A stretch of DNA of 64,000 nucleotides from Muricea muricata (GCA_963855995.1 OY979716.1:18781040-18845039), one strand, 5' to 3'. Shown: positions 33,773 through 46,057, counted from the stretch's first letter. Program-made: numbers and translations. Notes: generated by a model from the letters alone, not told the origin.

Positions 33773-33925
33773 TCCGATTGTACTAGTCAAGAAAAAGAAT
33801 GGAGAGGTCGGATTCTGCGTCGATTACCGCAAGCCAAATCAAATTACTATAAATGACAGCCATCCTTTGCCACTGATTCCAGACCTGTTAGATAGTATCA
33901 AAGACGCAAAGTATTTTACGTCGCG
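33726..33925 (+). pseudogene. Reverse transcriptase fragment of Ty3/gypsy element 2
   Basis: The continuation after the Mutator insertion reads IVLVKKKNGEVGFCVDYRKPN and HPLPLIPDLLDSIKDAKYF. It corresponds to residues 140-195 of the element-1 ORF. It stops just before the first catalytic Asp, at the junction with a minisatellite. Confidence 0.75.
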
Positions 33926-33954
33926 GTCACACTGGGATGGGATAAAACGCGGAT

Positions 33955-34075
33955 CCGGAATTTTGGAATTGCGGAAGCGAAAAAAGGGAAAAAACGCGGA
34001 AAAGGGGATAAAACGCGGAAAAAGGGATAAAACGCGGAAAAGGGGATAAAACGCGGAAAAAAGGCCAGGGATGAA
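33955..34075. repeat. 18-19-bp minisatellite at the RT breakpoint
   Basis: About four to five copies of a unit close to ggggataaaacgcggaaaa. It starts within 30 bases of the point where the reverse transcriptase is cut off. Confidence 0.85.
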
Positions 34076-34119
34076 AAAGATTTAAAAATGTAATTAAACA
34101 AGCGGAAGTCCAAACGCAG

Positions 34120-34710
34120 TTGTTATGTAGTACGAAAACCAACAACGTCGACCGAGGTACCCCATGCTGTCACGGAGAACCTTGTGCTCACACAAACACA
34201 CAAAAAGTATCTTTCTGGTTCTGCAATCAAAATCCTAGTTGTAACTTCTTTTGCTCAGAAGACGGAAGTTACTTATACGAAAAAGTCATTGCCGCTTGGA
34301 AATCTACAAAACAACCACATTCTCGCTGCGAAAAGCACGACGAACTCACGAAAATGCGTGTAGTCAAAAACCTAATGAAAGCCAACTACGGCCGACCCTT
34401 CTTTGTGTGCTCCAATCAATCGAATTCTTGTTCCTTCTGGATTTGGGGCGATGTACGACCCGCAGCAAAGCTACAATGCCGACACGGATCTCCGCGCGTG
34501 ATTCGTAAATTCAAAAAAGAAGCTATCAACAAAGATCGTTTATTCTTTTGCTGTGCTCAAGAAGATTCATGCAAATACTTCGAATGGGTGCCCGAAGAGC
34601 CCTACTACGATGGCAAATTCTTCAACCCGCCTCCAATCAAACGAGTTGAAAAGAACGAAGACCTAGCAAATGAATTTATCAATGATCTCACTACTGTTTT
34701 GAACATCTGA
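34120..34710 (+). CDS. Triple GRF zinc-finger protein, intact ORF
   Basis: The open frame of 196 codons contains three GRF-type finger modules. Each has the pattern C-x-H-G/E … F-x-C … C-x-F/Y-F/W: CCHGEPC … WFCNQNPSCNFF (about 13-44), RCEKHDELT … FFVCSNQSNSCSFWIW (about 69-109) and QCRHGSPRVI … FFCCAQEDSCKYFEWV (about 117-157). GRF fingers bind single-stranded nucleic acid in TOP3, APE2 and NEIL3. Here a protein made only of fingers suggests a mobile-element accessory protein, not a host repair enzyme. The start is the ATG at 34120 or possibly a later one, since the first finger begins only 15 codons in. Its 3' flank is shared with 28089-28225. It has no stop or shift, unlike almost everything around it. 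Confidence 0.65.
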   Translation: MLCSTKTNNVDRGTPCCHGEPCAHTNTQKVSFWFCNQNPSCNFFCSEDGSYLYEKVIAAWKSTKQPHSRCEKHDELTKMRVVKNLMKANYGRPFFVCSNQSNSCSFWIWGDVRPAAKLQCRHGSPRVIRKFKKEAINKDRLFFCCAQEDSCKYFEWVPEEPYYDGKFFNPPPIKRVEKNEDLANEFINDLTTVLNI

Positions 34711-34723
34711 ACATGCATATAGC

Positions 34724-34862
34724 GTTATTCGAACAGTTCTAATTTAAACATTTGTGTATCGTAAAGTTCTACTGAACTACATATTATTGTTGTAAACAAA
34801 CTTATAATATATACATTTCAAAACACATATTCTGCGTTTGCTCTCAATACTACCGGGTTAAA
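34724..34862 (+). repeat. Shared 3' segment, copy 2
   Basis: It matches 28089-28225 in the same orientation and starts 14 bases after the GRF stop codon. It ends in a CCA-rich run (accaccaccacc) near 34865-34880. Confidence 0.8.
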
Positions 34863-34929
34863 CCACCACCACCACCACCTAAAACGACCCCGTCGCTGAC
34901 ATTACGCCACCCGTTCTAAAAGGCGCCCC

Positions 34930-36090
34930 TCATGATGACATCATTACTTCCGAACTCTCTGATGACGCCAGCTTGCATACTCATTATTTCCGGTCTTAAA
35001 CTTTCTGATGACGTCATCTTGCATACTAATTACTTCCCTCGCCAAACGGACGGGCTAATGCTGCTCAAAAACTGTGTAAAATCCGCCCATTGTCAAAATT
35101 ATTGGACACCTCATGGAGAAATCAGTATAGATGAACAAATGATAGCCAAAAACATGTAAAGTTTGGTGTAAAGAACTGGGTTCTTGCAGACTCTATTATG
35201 CCTCATGTGTTAACTTTCAAATTTACGCCGAAAAAAACGAAAGAACACCCGAGGTTAGGCTCTCCCGTAGAGTCAGAATGGACCTTACGGAACTATATTT
35301 GAACAAAGGCCACAGATTGTTCATGGATGATTTTTTATAGTTCGTCTGCTCTCTACGAAGAACTGTATGAGAATAAGACACTGGCATGCGGAACAGTTCG
35401 GCAAGACAGAAAAGAAATGCTGGCGGATCTTCTGACTAAAAATGCACCAACTTACACACGAGGGCAGTCATCATTCCTGAAGCGTGACAGCTGTGAGATG
35501 GAAGGATAAACGGGACGTGTTTGAACTTTCCACTTTTCACGGCAATGCCTGTAATAATGAACGGCTACATAAACCAAAGATGATTGAAACCTACAACCCA
35601 TTCATGAATGGGTTCACCGAGCAGATCAATTGTTAACATACTAGTTCGTGGACAAGAAGAGCCGGAAATGGTGAAAGAAAGTTTTCTGGAGATTCCTCGA
35701 GTTATGCATCACCAATGTGCACCAAATTAGGAAGTTCAAAGATAACAAAGCTGTTCACAAGAAACTGAGGATTAAGTTAGCCTACTGTCTTTGCCAACCT
35801 CTTCTTAATGTGTGTCGCTTCGCTTCCTGGACCCGACCGGCCTCCTGCTGATCTATCACGATTGAAGAGAAACATTTTTCAAGTGGTGGAAAGAAAGGAG
35901 GAAAGAGAGGGCGGTGGGAAGTCTGTGGCAGCAAGAAGACACATGCGGGAAAGAGAAACGACACAAAAACTTCAAACAAATGTGTGCAGTCCAACGTGTT
36001 CTCGTGCGAGGGAGTATGTTTCACAGACTACCACACGAAAGCTTGATTGTAGTACACCGCAATTGTTCTACAGTATACTCAAAAATGTAT
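34930..36090 (+). pseudogene. piggyBac transposase relic 2
   Basis: Blocks in changing frames are HGEISIDEQMIAK (first catalytic Asp region, about 35110-35150), FGVKNWVLADS, then LFMDDFYSS/YEELYENKTLACGTVRQDRKEM at 35320-35420. A stretch matches the VHRADQL-type block at about 35615. KSRKWWKKVFWRFLELCI lies at about 35655-35715. A cysteine-containing tail (KCVQSNVFSCEGVCFTDYHT) at about 35980-36040 corresponds to the C-terminal zinc-binding domain. At least five stops or shifts are present. The order DEQM…DNFY…WWKKVFW…Cys-tail is diagnostic for piggyBac. Confidence 0.8.
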
Positions 36091-36780
36091 GTATAAAACT
36101 GTTTTAGTCCTTTGACAAATGTAAGTACCATAGTTCTTGTAAAATATAAGTATTAGGTGTAAATGTGACTTTTCATAACTCCAAGATGGCCGCCATTTAT
36201 TTCTGCATAATTACGTGATTTTGTAAATGTCAAATTTCTTCGAAACCATATATTAAATTGAAATAAAAATTCATACGTGTTTTGACCAAGTCCTATGGAA
36301 CTGATTTATAGTCTTCATGAAATAACCAAGGCTCCTTTATAGCTTGTAAAATGATTTGAATTTACACAATTACAATAATTACGCTACTTATATAGGTTGA
36401 AATTTGTGTTTTCTCTACACTGTCGCCTTAAGCTTAGCTTTGTTTAGGATTATTTAGAATAGTTATTTAGAATGTGTTAAAGAGGAACGCAAACACAAGC
36501 CATCGAGTTTCAAACCATATAATTGTTGTTATTTGTCTAGGCTATATCGAAGATGTCATTTTTGAAGCAATCCTGCCTTTATTTCAAGAAAAACAATTTT
36601 CACCAAAACATTTCTCAAAACCTATTGTCCCATAATCTTCATTTTATAAGCTTTAAAAAAATATACAGTTTACCATAGCTAAATATATAGTTTGCCATAG
36701 CTCCAATTAACTTTCGTGTTTTTTTTATAGTTGAAATTATAATTACAACAAAATTGGCCCCCAAAACTCAGCAAATTAAG
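36091..36780. other. Spacer, nothing recognised
   Basis: AT-rich, no coding signal. It contains two short imperfect repeats of agctaaatatatagtttgcc near 36670-36700. Confidence 0.35.
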
Positions 36781-36789
36781 ACTTCTCGT

Positions 36790-37480
36790 ATTAAAAGAAG
36801 TGGACGATGCAGTGACAGCGCGCGAAAAGGGGACTCTAACACGAATCGAAGCATCGCTCTCAAACAAAATTAACGAAATTTATAGCTTGAAAGAAGAAAT
36901 TGAAGAACTTAACTTTATAAACGAAGAAAGCGAAGCAAGTGTAGACACTTGGGCGACTGAAACGGAGACTAAACTGAACATTGGAAAATAGAAAATCAGG
37001 TTAATAAACGAGACGTTATGGGACATGGAGAACGAATAACGAATAAACAATCAAGCGAAACAAGAAGAAACAAGACGGAAACTTATCAACGCCGAGGCAG
37101 AAAAGCAGATTGAAATCGAGAAAGCAAGACTAGAACTAAAGCGAGTAAACAAAAAAAAGAGCGTAAGCGCAAACTAGAACATCAGGACTTGATTTCACAA
37201 CAGCAGATAAAGTGCGAGAGACTAACGACTGGTACGCGGACCTATCAACCGACAAGTCAAGAACGTAAAATTACCAAAACTGTCGATAACTAAATTCAGG
37301 GAAAAGTACTGGGACTGGCTTTTACTTTGGAACACCTTTGAAGTCGAGATAGACTCAACCGGCCTACCGTCTGTGTAGAAGTTTGGCTATTTAAAAGAAC
37401 TGCTGGAACTAAACGTGCGACCTGAAATAGAAGGACAGCCTTTCAGTACCAAGGAATCTTTACATGCCCGAACAAGAAAC
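36790..37480 (+). pseudogene. BEL/Pao gag fragment (DUF1759 type)
   Basis: The N-terminal coiled-coil segment (36800-37150) has DAVTAREKGTLTRIEASLSN, KQIEIEKARLELKRV and related Glu/Lys/Arg-rich sequence. The DUF1759 hallmark follows at about 37270-37470: KLPKLSITKFREKYWDW, LLLWNTFEVEIDST, FGYLKELLELNVRPEIEGQPF. Stops occur at 36989 and at a few later points. Gag of BEL/Pao elements forms the capsid. No pol or LTR of this element is seen. It runs directly into piggyBac relic 3 near 37480, so one inserted in or was joined to the other. Confidence 0.7.
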
Positions 37481-37487
37481 CTTAGTA

Positions 37488-38430
37488 TTGATAAACAACT
37501 GATTGGTACCAAAAGTCGGGTAAGCATTATACAATATAAGCCAAAGAAACCAAAGAAATTTGGAATAAAACTTTGGGCACTATGTGAATCTTTGACTGGC
37601 TATTATTTTCAATTTCAAATTTACACTGGATTCTGATGCAGTTGAGCATTGACTGCCTTACAGAGTTGTTTTTGATTTGCTGAAAGACTGCCTTGAAAAG
37701 GCAATTTTTGTTTATTTGGATAACTTTTATGCCAGTTTGAAGTTACTGCAGTATCTAACTGTGGGTAAAACATTTGCTTGTGGTACTGTGCTTGTGGATC
37801 GAGAAGATATTTCGGAACATTGCAAACATGCCATCCTTGAAAAAGGAGATTCCAAATTTATCAAGAATGGTGATGTGTCGGCTGTTCATTGGAAGGACAA
37901 GAGAGATGTCTCTGCAATGTCATCAATACAGGGGAATGGAACACAGCGGGTGAAACGTATACGGGATAACAATGACATAACAAAACCGAACATTATTGTG
38001 GGATGAATAAATACATGAATGGAGTGGACAAGTGTAATCAATACCTGAATTACCACTCACTTGGAAGAAAGGCAAAGAAATGGTGGAAGAAAGTATTTTA
38101 CACAATGTTGCAACTGTGTATTATCGATGCTATGGTGCTGTATTTTGTCGCTCATCCAGATTTAGCTAAAAAGCGTCAAGCACACAAGCTATTTCGAATT
38201 CAACTTGTTCATGATCTTCAGTGGTAAATGAAGTTCACTCACAAATTCCTGATAGGAGATCAAGAAGTAATGAGATCAATAAGTAATGATACATGTGCAT
38301 GTTGTGGGGACAAGAAAGACATAAATAGGAAGTAGAAGGACACTAAATGTTCAAATTATTATGGAAAATGTGACAGGTTTCTCTGTTTTGAACCATATCA
38401 TAGAAGGAATAATGTGCAAATGATCAAAAA
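37488..38430 (+). pseudogene. piggyBac transposase relic 3
   Basis: The start reads IQYKPKKPKKFGIKLWALC and YYFQFQIYTG (37530-37630), then, after a TGA, FVYLDNFYASLKLLQYL and FACGTVLVDRE (37700-37800), AVHWKDKRDVSAMSSI (37885-37925), MNGVDKCNQYLNYHSL and KAKKWWKKVFYTMLQLCI (38015-38120). The cysteine-rich tail CACCGDKKDI … KCDRFLCFEPYH lies at 38295-38400. Breaks are a TGA near 37634, one near 38005 and one at 38226. The N-terminal part and the first catalytic Asp are missing. It differs from relic 2 at most positions, so it is a separate insertion. Confidence 0.8.
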
Positions 38431-40913
38431 ACGGGTAAGCCATTACCACACTAAAAAAATATTGCATTTCAGGCCGAAATATGGTGTCGTCGTATTACTC
38501 GGACAAATTTGAGAGCCTGAGTATGCAGTTAGCGAATTTTAATTTCATCAGCAGGGGCGGTTTGTGGAAATTATATTGCGTTCACTTGGATTTTGGGTGG
38601 AAATAGTTAAAAATTAAAATTTTTAAGAATATTTCGTAATTGTCTTTATTATTCACATGACTTGTGATGTCACATTTTCATAACTAGCATGAAACTAAAT
38701 ATATATTATTGAAGATTATGTTTTGTTGATTTTAAAAATATATAGTTCGTATGCGGACAGGCAAGAGAACTCCCGTTACAGGCAACTGAATGCGGCATTT
38801 TGCAGACTTGAAAAATTACAAAAAATTATCTTGGTAGGTAAAGAGTTTGTGAACAAATATATTTATTACTACAGTATTTAACGCCAATTTTACCTGTCAT
38901 AATGTGTACACGACGTGATGCGTTTCATTTTTCTTCTCTGGATCAAAATTAGATGTATAATATGCTCATATTGTGTTCAGTCCCAATAGACATCATTCAC
39001 GTTAATTCAAAATAAAGACGATTTATTCTGGTACTGTGCGTGACCACAACAACCAAAATACTCTCCAGTATCATATTTTTTCTATCAAGATTCTTGCAAT
39101 GCATTCTTACAAAGAAATGTCATCATGCACAAGGTCTAATAATTATAATATATTGCTTTTAAATTTTTTAAGAAATCAGGGGGATAATTTGGAAAGAGCG
39201 AAATGATCCACCATCATTTATGAACGAATGTTTAGAACGGTTTAGTGAAGTCGAGTGAAGATGACTGTTGTATGGTTCATCCACACAACGATTAGAGTAA
39301 TGCACAAATCTGGCAAGGGCAAGAGCTATCAATTTTAGTGATTTCACAGGCAATTCCTTCTTTCCCTGTACAGGATTAAGTATTTCCATCTATAGAAAAT
39401 ATTACGAACTACAGAAAGGTGATCGCAGAGCTAGTTACCCAATTCAATATTCCTGATGTGCAGTGATTACTAAAATATTTTCTTCAATTCTCAGTGGTCA
39501 AAGGTGATTTGCATTTATATACTGTTTGGAAACACAAATGTGGAGCCTTGCTAAACCTCACAAAAAAGTTGTGCAACTGAATATATAATAAAAGTAACGT
39601 TTTCTAGAGTTACTTAAGTTAAACTTTCGATAATGAGTATATATTTTACTCAGAGTCGTCGTATAAGAACGTCAAATTCTGTCTTTATCGTTTCAGGTAG
39701 TGATGGAACCTGTATTTTGGTGTACTTTTGATCGCACAAACTAAACAGGCAACGCTAGTTACAAAAACACGAAACTGCAGTCGTCAGAAAGCCGTATCAA
39801 CGAATAAGAACGTAAGAACTTAATAAAGTCATTGTAGTATCAGTTCTTAATTTTGTGCTAGACAGTTAATGTTTAAAATGGAAACATTTCCGTGTGATAC
39901 GTAAATATCAAATACATGCAACAATTTTAATGCTTTTGACTGCAATTGAAACAAAAACAGCAATGCTATAACAGGAGCAAAACGTGCTTGCGGAATACAA
40001 TACAATTTATATGTAAACAATTTAACAAACAGAAAAGAATAAAAATAAATTTAAAAAAAATCCAACATTAACACGAACGCAACAGACACAATTACAACAA
40101 CCACAGATAGGTAGTTGGAAGAAACAGAGAAAGCAAGATTCGCATGTGGCAAATACCTGTAGCATATTGACAAACGGACACGATATTTCGAACATTGCAA
40201 TGCATGTGGACATCAGAAGAGAAGTAAAAATCCTGTACCTTACTTTTGTTCAAATCTCAATGAATTATACTCTAGTTGTTGTCATTCTCGTCTTATTTTT
40301 CTTATAGGTAGAAGCATAACGTTTTTCCTGAAAATTAAAGGGAATTTAGCACACACTGTCAGAGGTTAGCACCTTGAAACAGGACTTAGTTGTTTGAGCT
40401 AGCGTTTTAAACATCTATGTCATGCCAGAATCAGCAGAATGCAAAGAGAATGCAACTTATACAGCCGCGTTCGTGCATGTAGACTAAATTAGGTCAGTGA
40501 ATTTATTTTACGAGGATAACACATGGCAGTAAATGGATACTGATAAAGTAGTGGCCCTTGGTTTTCTAAACTGTATGCGTTGATTGTAGACCGAGACAAA
40601 AACCTTCGACGAATAGGGGACATCAGCCCAGCATATGTGCAGTGAAAGTAACAATAGCAAGTAATGGAGGCATCGTTCCAGCCACGTTCTGAAGCTGGTT
40701 GGCACTAACCCTGTGTTAAATTTCAAATGTACTTCTGAAGACGAAATGTGTCTTAATTCGGGTGAAAAACCTATACATGTGAAAATCAAAGCTTGGAGCA
40801 GTTGACAAAAATTCAACATTAACTACATATATTTGTAAGTGGCAGGAAAGCGGACCAGCACTATGCCATAGCGATACAAGTTTAATGCTCTAACCACTAA
40901 GGTGTGTGTGTGT

Positions 40914-40932
40914 GGGGGGGGGGGGGGGGGGG
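40914..40932 (+). repeat. G-run following (GT)n
   Basis: A 19-base G-run directly after a short GT repeat, so quadruplex-capable. Confidence 0.9.
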
Positions 40933-42068
40933 TAACTAGCGTAAACATAATTCATATCTATTCAGGGTTGCAATACCTGCGAGTTGGTTGAGAGTATATC
41001 CATTATGATTTTGTGTTCACGTCTTTCTTCGATGCTGATTGAAATTTCTAAAGAGTAATGTCCATCTTAATTCCGGTCCAAATGGTACAAATACTGTACG
41101 GTACTACGATTATTCAAGCCAGAAACAGTTGAGAAAAAATCATTATTTACAGTGTTTACAGTGGGAATGCCTGGAAATAGCTTAAGGGTAAGTCAATTGT
41201 GATTTGTGGTAAGCTATCAAATGTTTTTTCTTTAAACATAATCCCCTCTTGAACTCATATATCAATACACAATACATATATTACCTTTTTATCCCCCATA
41301 TGTCCTTGAACGCAAGTTTTAGTTAAAAATTGCATATCTAATATATACGGAAAATTTTAATAGGTTTTGATCAGTCCAAACAAAAGATTCACTGTGATAA
41401 TCACCAGGTGAATTTCCACGAAAGTCATTTCTACCTTGATACCATTGTCTTTTTTCTTCTTTTCATAACACTGTCTTTTATGGTACAGTCTTTTTTCCAT
41501 CTCTTCTTTAAATTTCTTTTTCATTATCTGGATTGATTCCTGTAGCTACAGGGATGCTGGACCTTCCTGTTCATTTTTCTAAATGTGTTTTAAAACAATG
41601 AAAAGAAAATTAGTGGGGTTTTTTAAGGTGTCCCTTGATTTTCACCGAATTTCAATTCACTCCAAATCAACAGACATAAGAAGTTGCCTGTATAAATGCA
41701 TCTATGCAGACATCCAGCAACATGGCTCATGTGACAGTTCCAAAAAGAATGTTTTTCACACATGGTATTGTGTGTGAACTTTAACTTTCACGACAAATTG
41801 TTTATTTAACAACTAGTCCCTGAAGTGTCCACTGGCCAGTGAGATAGGAAATCTTGACCAATCAGAATACAGGAAAATCGGAAAATCAATAATCTCCTGG
41901 AAATTTGTACTACCGTAACATATTCATCTGTGAAACCAGTTTTAAACCACACTCAGGTAGATTACAATTTGCAACACAGAGGCAGATTAGCATTTTTATT
42001 GTTTCTTAGCATTCCCTTTCAAGCCACCTGTGACATCATTTAAGTAAGTGTGTTTCTGTTTGTTTCAT

Positions 42069-42087
42069 GGGGGGGGGGGGGGGGGGG
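42069..42087 (+). repeat. G-run
   Basis: A 19-base G homopolymer. Confidence 0.9.
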
Positions 42088-42589
42088 TTAGAAGGTCATT
42101 TGACCTATGTCTACCTTAACAATTGCCTGAGTAAATTGCCTTGTGTAGCTTCAATGACAGAGCATTATTAAGATTAATAGCCTCCCATCTGCACAGAATC
42201 GGATTCAACAGCCAAAACCTTTCAACCACACCAGGGGATCAACTGGTAGCCCATTGGGCAAATCTGCCCCTGAGCACAGAAACCACATTACAACCAAACT
42301 AAAGTTGAATAATAAATATACGATGAAATTTAAGATTTTCTCACCACATTTGATTTGGGTTCAGGAAATGTGAAACTATTTCAGGTTGCTGGAACATAAT
42401 ACTTACTTTACAACAAATACAGGTATACTAAATGAGCATCCAGTATGTTTCAACTTGAACACATCACAGGTCTAGCCACCAAGATAAGTATTCATTTTTG
42501 TCAATGCACACTCCATATTATATACCAACAATTTTCCATAATAGCCATAACAACAACTGAATTTCTTTGAGTTTTACAACTATAAAACA

Positions 42590-42612
42590 AATGAATGAAT
42601 GAATGAATGAAA
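42590..42612 (+). repeat. (ATGA)n microsatellite
   Basis: About five copies of the tetranucleotide. Confidence 0.85.
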
Positions 42613-44949
42613 CTTTATTTACCACACATATAAAAGTAGGCATAGTCAGTACTTAAACGTGGTAAGGCGATCTCTAGAAGCAAAAGCTTTTAAACAAATA
42701 ACCCGGTATATACGGAAATAACAAAACCTGCTCCAGAAATAATCCAAATAGACTAAGAAATTGTGTTTCAGGCATGGTCAACGTGAAATTTCCATGCAAG
42801 ATTCTCATTAACAATAGTATGAAAATTTCAAGTCCCCCAACTCTAGATCAAGTGAAGCTTTAGAAGTCCTATTTATATGACATTAAATTTCTTTGGCAAT
42901 TTAAACCTAAAGTCTATACCATTGGAAAAAATGCCATAAGCCCAGCTATGTATGACATAAAAGTAATCCCTGAAAGGTACTATTGGATAATCATTTGTTA
43001 CTTCATCAAATTTTTCAATTGCCAATGTTAATAAAAACAGAAATCATGTGCCTTGACGTTAGCACAAAAGAAAAGATTGCTTCAATATGCCAACAAGTAG
43101 GAAACAGGTAAAACAATTTGTGAAGGAAGCTATATCAATCATTTCTGTCATTTGTAAAATAAATCAACCAGAAATTGAGAGCATATCACGAAGAACAACA
43201 TCTTTTTATACAGTAAGGTATCAACAAAATCCTTTTGTGATTTTTCAACTCACTTTACCAGCACAAATCACAAAATACTTATATATTAGCAAAATAAATG
43301 TTGGGTTATAATTACATGGGAATTTCATTCTATTTTCGAGGCAAGTAACTTCATCTGACAATGTTGCAATATCAAAAAATATCAATAGTCAAAAAAAGAA
43401 GTTGATCAACACTTCCATTGCAATCACAGCAAAAGTATGGAAAAGTGGCAATTCAGTCAACTCTCCTGGAAAAAAGTCAACGACTGCTTGTGACACCAGC
43501 GACAAATTGGCGACAAGTGTTCTAGTTGTGTAGGTCACAGACATACCTCTGGCATATGTGAAGGTGTGAATCGCCCAGTAAATATATATACAGGGATCAA
43601 TAGGTACAACTTATGTGAGGTGCAAAAATTGATGAGAGTTCTAGTCTGCTGGGAGCAAATTGTTTCTTGTAATTGTATCATAGCTGCAAGTAAATATTAC
43701 TTCTTACCAGAGTGGTAAGTTTCTACTGCACAGCTTGTAAAGTTTGTACTTGCTTCTATATGTTTCCTATATTACATTTTGTAAATCCAGGTGCACAAGT
43801 TTTAAACTCTCCAGTTTGGACTGCCTATACTACAACAAACTGACCAAGTTCTTCACAAAAAGGAAATCATCCACTTGACATGTGATCAGCCATACATGAC
43901 AATCAGTTCACATGCATTGTATGTAATCTGGGTATAGGGACAGAACTTAGGTTTTAAATGACTGTTTAATACATCTATGATATTAATACATTGCTGGTAA
44001 ACAATAGCATAATAACAATCTAGCGTTCTAGTCACATACTCATAAACATTTTCATAGACAAAACAGTTTTATTTCAATGTGCTTATATCACTCATTTGCG
44101 TCCCTTGGAATAAAACATTCCTATTGTATCATGCCTAGGGCACAAGTCCACAGACCATCACAGTTATGCCTTACTTTATATCTTAAGTTATCAGCTTGGT
44201 ATATAAGGGATACAACTGATATGTTGGCCTCGCATCAAAACAGAAGATATAATATTATAAACAAGTACTCGGTATGGTTTCCTACCTTTGGTTACGGTCT
44301 TTACGATCCCAAATATGTCTGTCTCGTGTGTTGTCGTTGCGTTGATTGTTCATATGACAACAACAGTTTGTCTTGGTGATTTCCCATAAACATCCGTGTA
44401 AATCATTTAATCTATGGGCAAGGACTTATGCGCAAGATTCCCTATCATACTCTTGTTTTATATTTACTCTTAAAACGCATTTCCAAATATCGGATTGACT
44501 TGGATTCTTTCATATACTTTGTTTGCCCTTGTTTGCCCTCAAAGTAAACCTTTCTGAAGCGCGTTCGTGTTCCGTGTTTCCACATTTGATGAATAATTTT
44601 CTTGAACGGAAAGTCGAATTCCTTTTTTCAAAACAATTATGTATTGACTTACTGGGGGTGAAATTACAGTTGAAATTATAGCGTGGGGCTAACAGAACTT
44701 TCTAATGTTTATTTAAAAGTTTTGCCTTGGCGTATGCTGAAAATTCATTGCTGAATACAGATTACTTTAAATAAACTATCCATTGCTGGATAGACCGATA
44801 GTGGGTCTAAGTGGGATAGAGATTGCAGCTTAAATATAAGCATATTTTTATTGAAGGCAACAACTTGGAATAATTTGTGGTCCTAGGAGTATTCGGATAG
44901 CTTTCATTTCATAGAAGGCCCAATTTTTGATGCGAAGTGTTTCACCTCA

Positions 44950-45467
44950 AAACTCAGAGCAGAAACTTAATAAAATTGGCTTCAACACCCCCCCCCCCCC
45001 TCCACCCCCGACGTATGGTTCCAGTTTACTTGCAGTTCAATGCTTGTGTTTCGTTTGGTCAAAGATGAAAAATAAAAGGTAACTCGATCCATAATTCAAC
45101 TAATAATATATTTGTGATAAGATATAGTAAATACATGTACACATTTTTTCGACACTTTTTATGCTCGCACTTTTTTAAGAGTTCGTTGACATTCTTGAAG
45201 AATTATACATTACTTTCTTCTTGTACCAAAACATCCAAAGTCCACAACAAAGAACTGCTGTCAAAATAGTGTGCTTTCACATAAATTGACACTAATTATA
45301 CAGCCTATGTATGATGTGATTACACGTGACGTCGTGGTTTGGAGCTTGTTAGGGAACAGAAACTTACAACTAATCTGAATTAACAGAATTATCACATACA
45401 TATTGCAATGTTTGGAAACGAAATTATAGTAATTGTGCCCGGGAATACACAAATACAGTAGTATAAT
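44950..45467 (+). repeat. Tandem-array unit fragment B
   Basis: It aligns with 3605-4245 of copy A (first-intron part). Shared landmarks are taaaattggcttcaac, ggtaactcgatcc, gaagaattatacattacttt and acatattgcaatgtttgga. It ends exactly where copy C begins (cccatatgcgcgaaaag), a junction between intron 1 of one gene and the end of the last exon of the next, so everything between has been deleted. Confidence 0.75.
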
Positions 45468-45700
45468 CCCCATATGCGCGAAAAGTATTATAACCTAATA
45501 TTATCTATTAAAAATAATTGAACATATGCGTACGACAATTATTTTTATTTAACTCAAGACCTCAGCCCAAACTCACGACAGCAAGGTCAGAAATCCGTAA
45601 AAAGCAATGATACAGGAATATTGAACTCGCCTTTGACAAATATAAGTGTAACTCGAACGTGATTTGTGGTTCGTGTATTGAGTTATGATGACATGCATCA

Positions 45701-46057
45701 GCATAACTCAATACGTCAGCACAAGGCCAGACCTCAGCACAATTCAATACTTCAGCGCAACTCAAGATCTCAGCGCAATTCAAGGCCTAAACACAATTCA
45801 AGGCCTAAGGACAATTCAAGACTTCAGCACAACTCAATATCTCAGCGCAATTCAAGGCCTAAGGACAATTCAAGACTTCAGCGCAACTCAATATCTCAGC
45901 ACAATTCAAGTCCTAAGAACAATTCAATACTGCAGCGCAACTCAAGATTTCAGCGCAATTCAAGGCCTAAGGATAATTCAAGACATCAGCGCAACTCAAG
46001 ACTTCAGCGCAATTCAAGATCTCAACGCAATTGAATGCCTGATCGCAACTCAAGACC
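45701..46057 (+). repeat. 18-bp minisatellite, copy C
   Basis: The same unit as at 1262-1486, but with roughly six to seven more repeats. It is open in two frames on the + strand (122 and 140 codons). I treat these frames as products of the repeat length. Confidence 0.9.

Larger units (their letters stand above)
28249..33925 (+). mobile_element. Ty3/gypsy retrotransposon 2, truncated and interrupted
   Basis: The same family as the element at 10390-13367. It has a 5' LTR (28249-28421), tRNA-Leu primer site (28426-28442), gag with a CCHC knuckle, a protease-region fragment and linker (29468-30300), and the start of the reverse transcriptase, which is interrupted at 30522 by a Mutator-like element and resumes at 33715. 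The reverse transcriptase breaks off at about 33920 (LPLIPDLLDSIKDAKYF), where an unrelated minisatellite begins. No 3' LTR is found. Confidence 0.8.
38431..44949. other. Gene-poor stretch of 6.5 kb
   Basis: I see no recognisable protein, RNA gene or mobile element. Small open frames (for example 100 codons at 44077-44379 and 103 codons on the minus strand at 40508-40819) show no motif I know. It contains two G-runs, an ATGA tetranucleotide tract and otherwise ordinary AT-rich DNA. Confidence 0.4.

Noticed and set aside
40508-40819. 103-codon minus-strand ORF
   Set aside because: The composition includes a hydrophobic stretch, but there is no other evidence for a gene.
44077-44379. 100-codon ORF as a gene
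   Set aside because: No motif, homologue memory, splice structure or paralogue in the array. It is consistent with chance.
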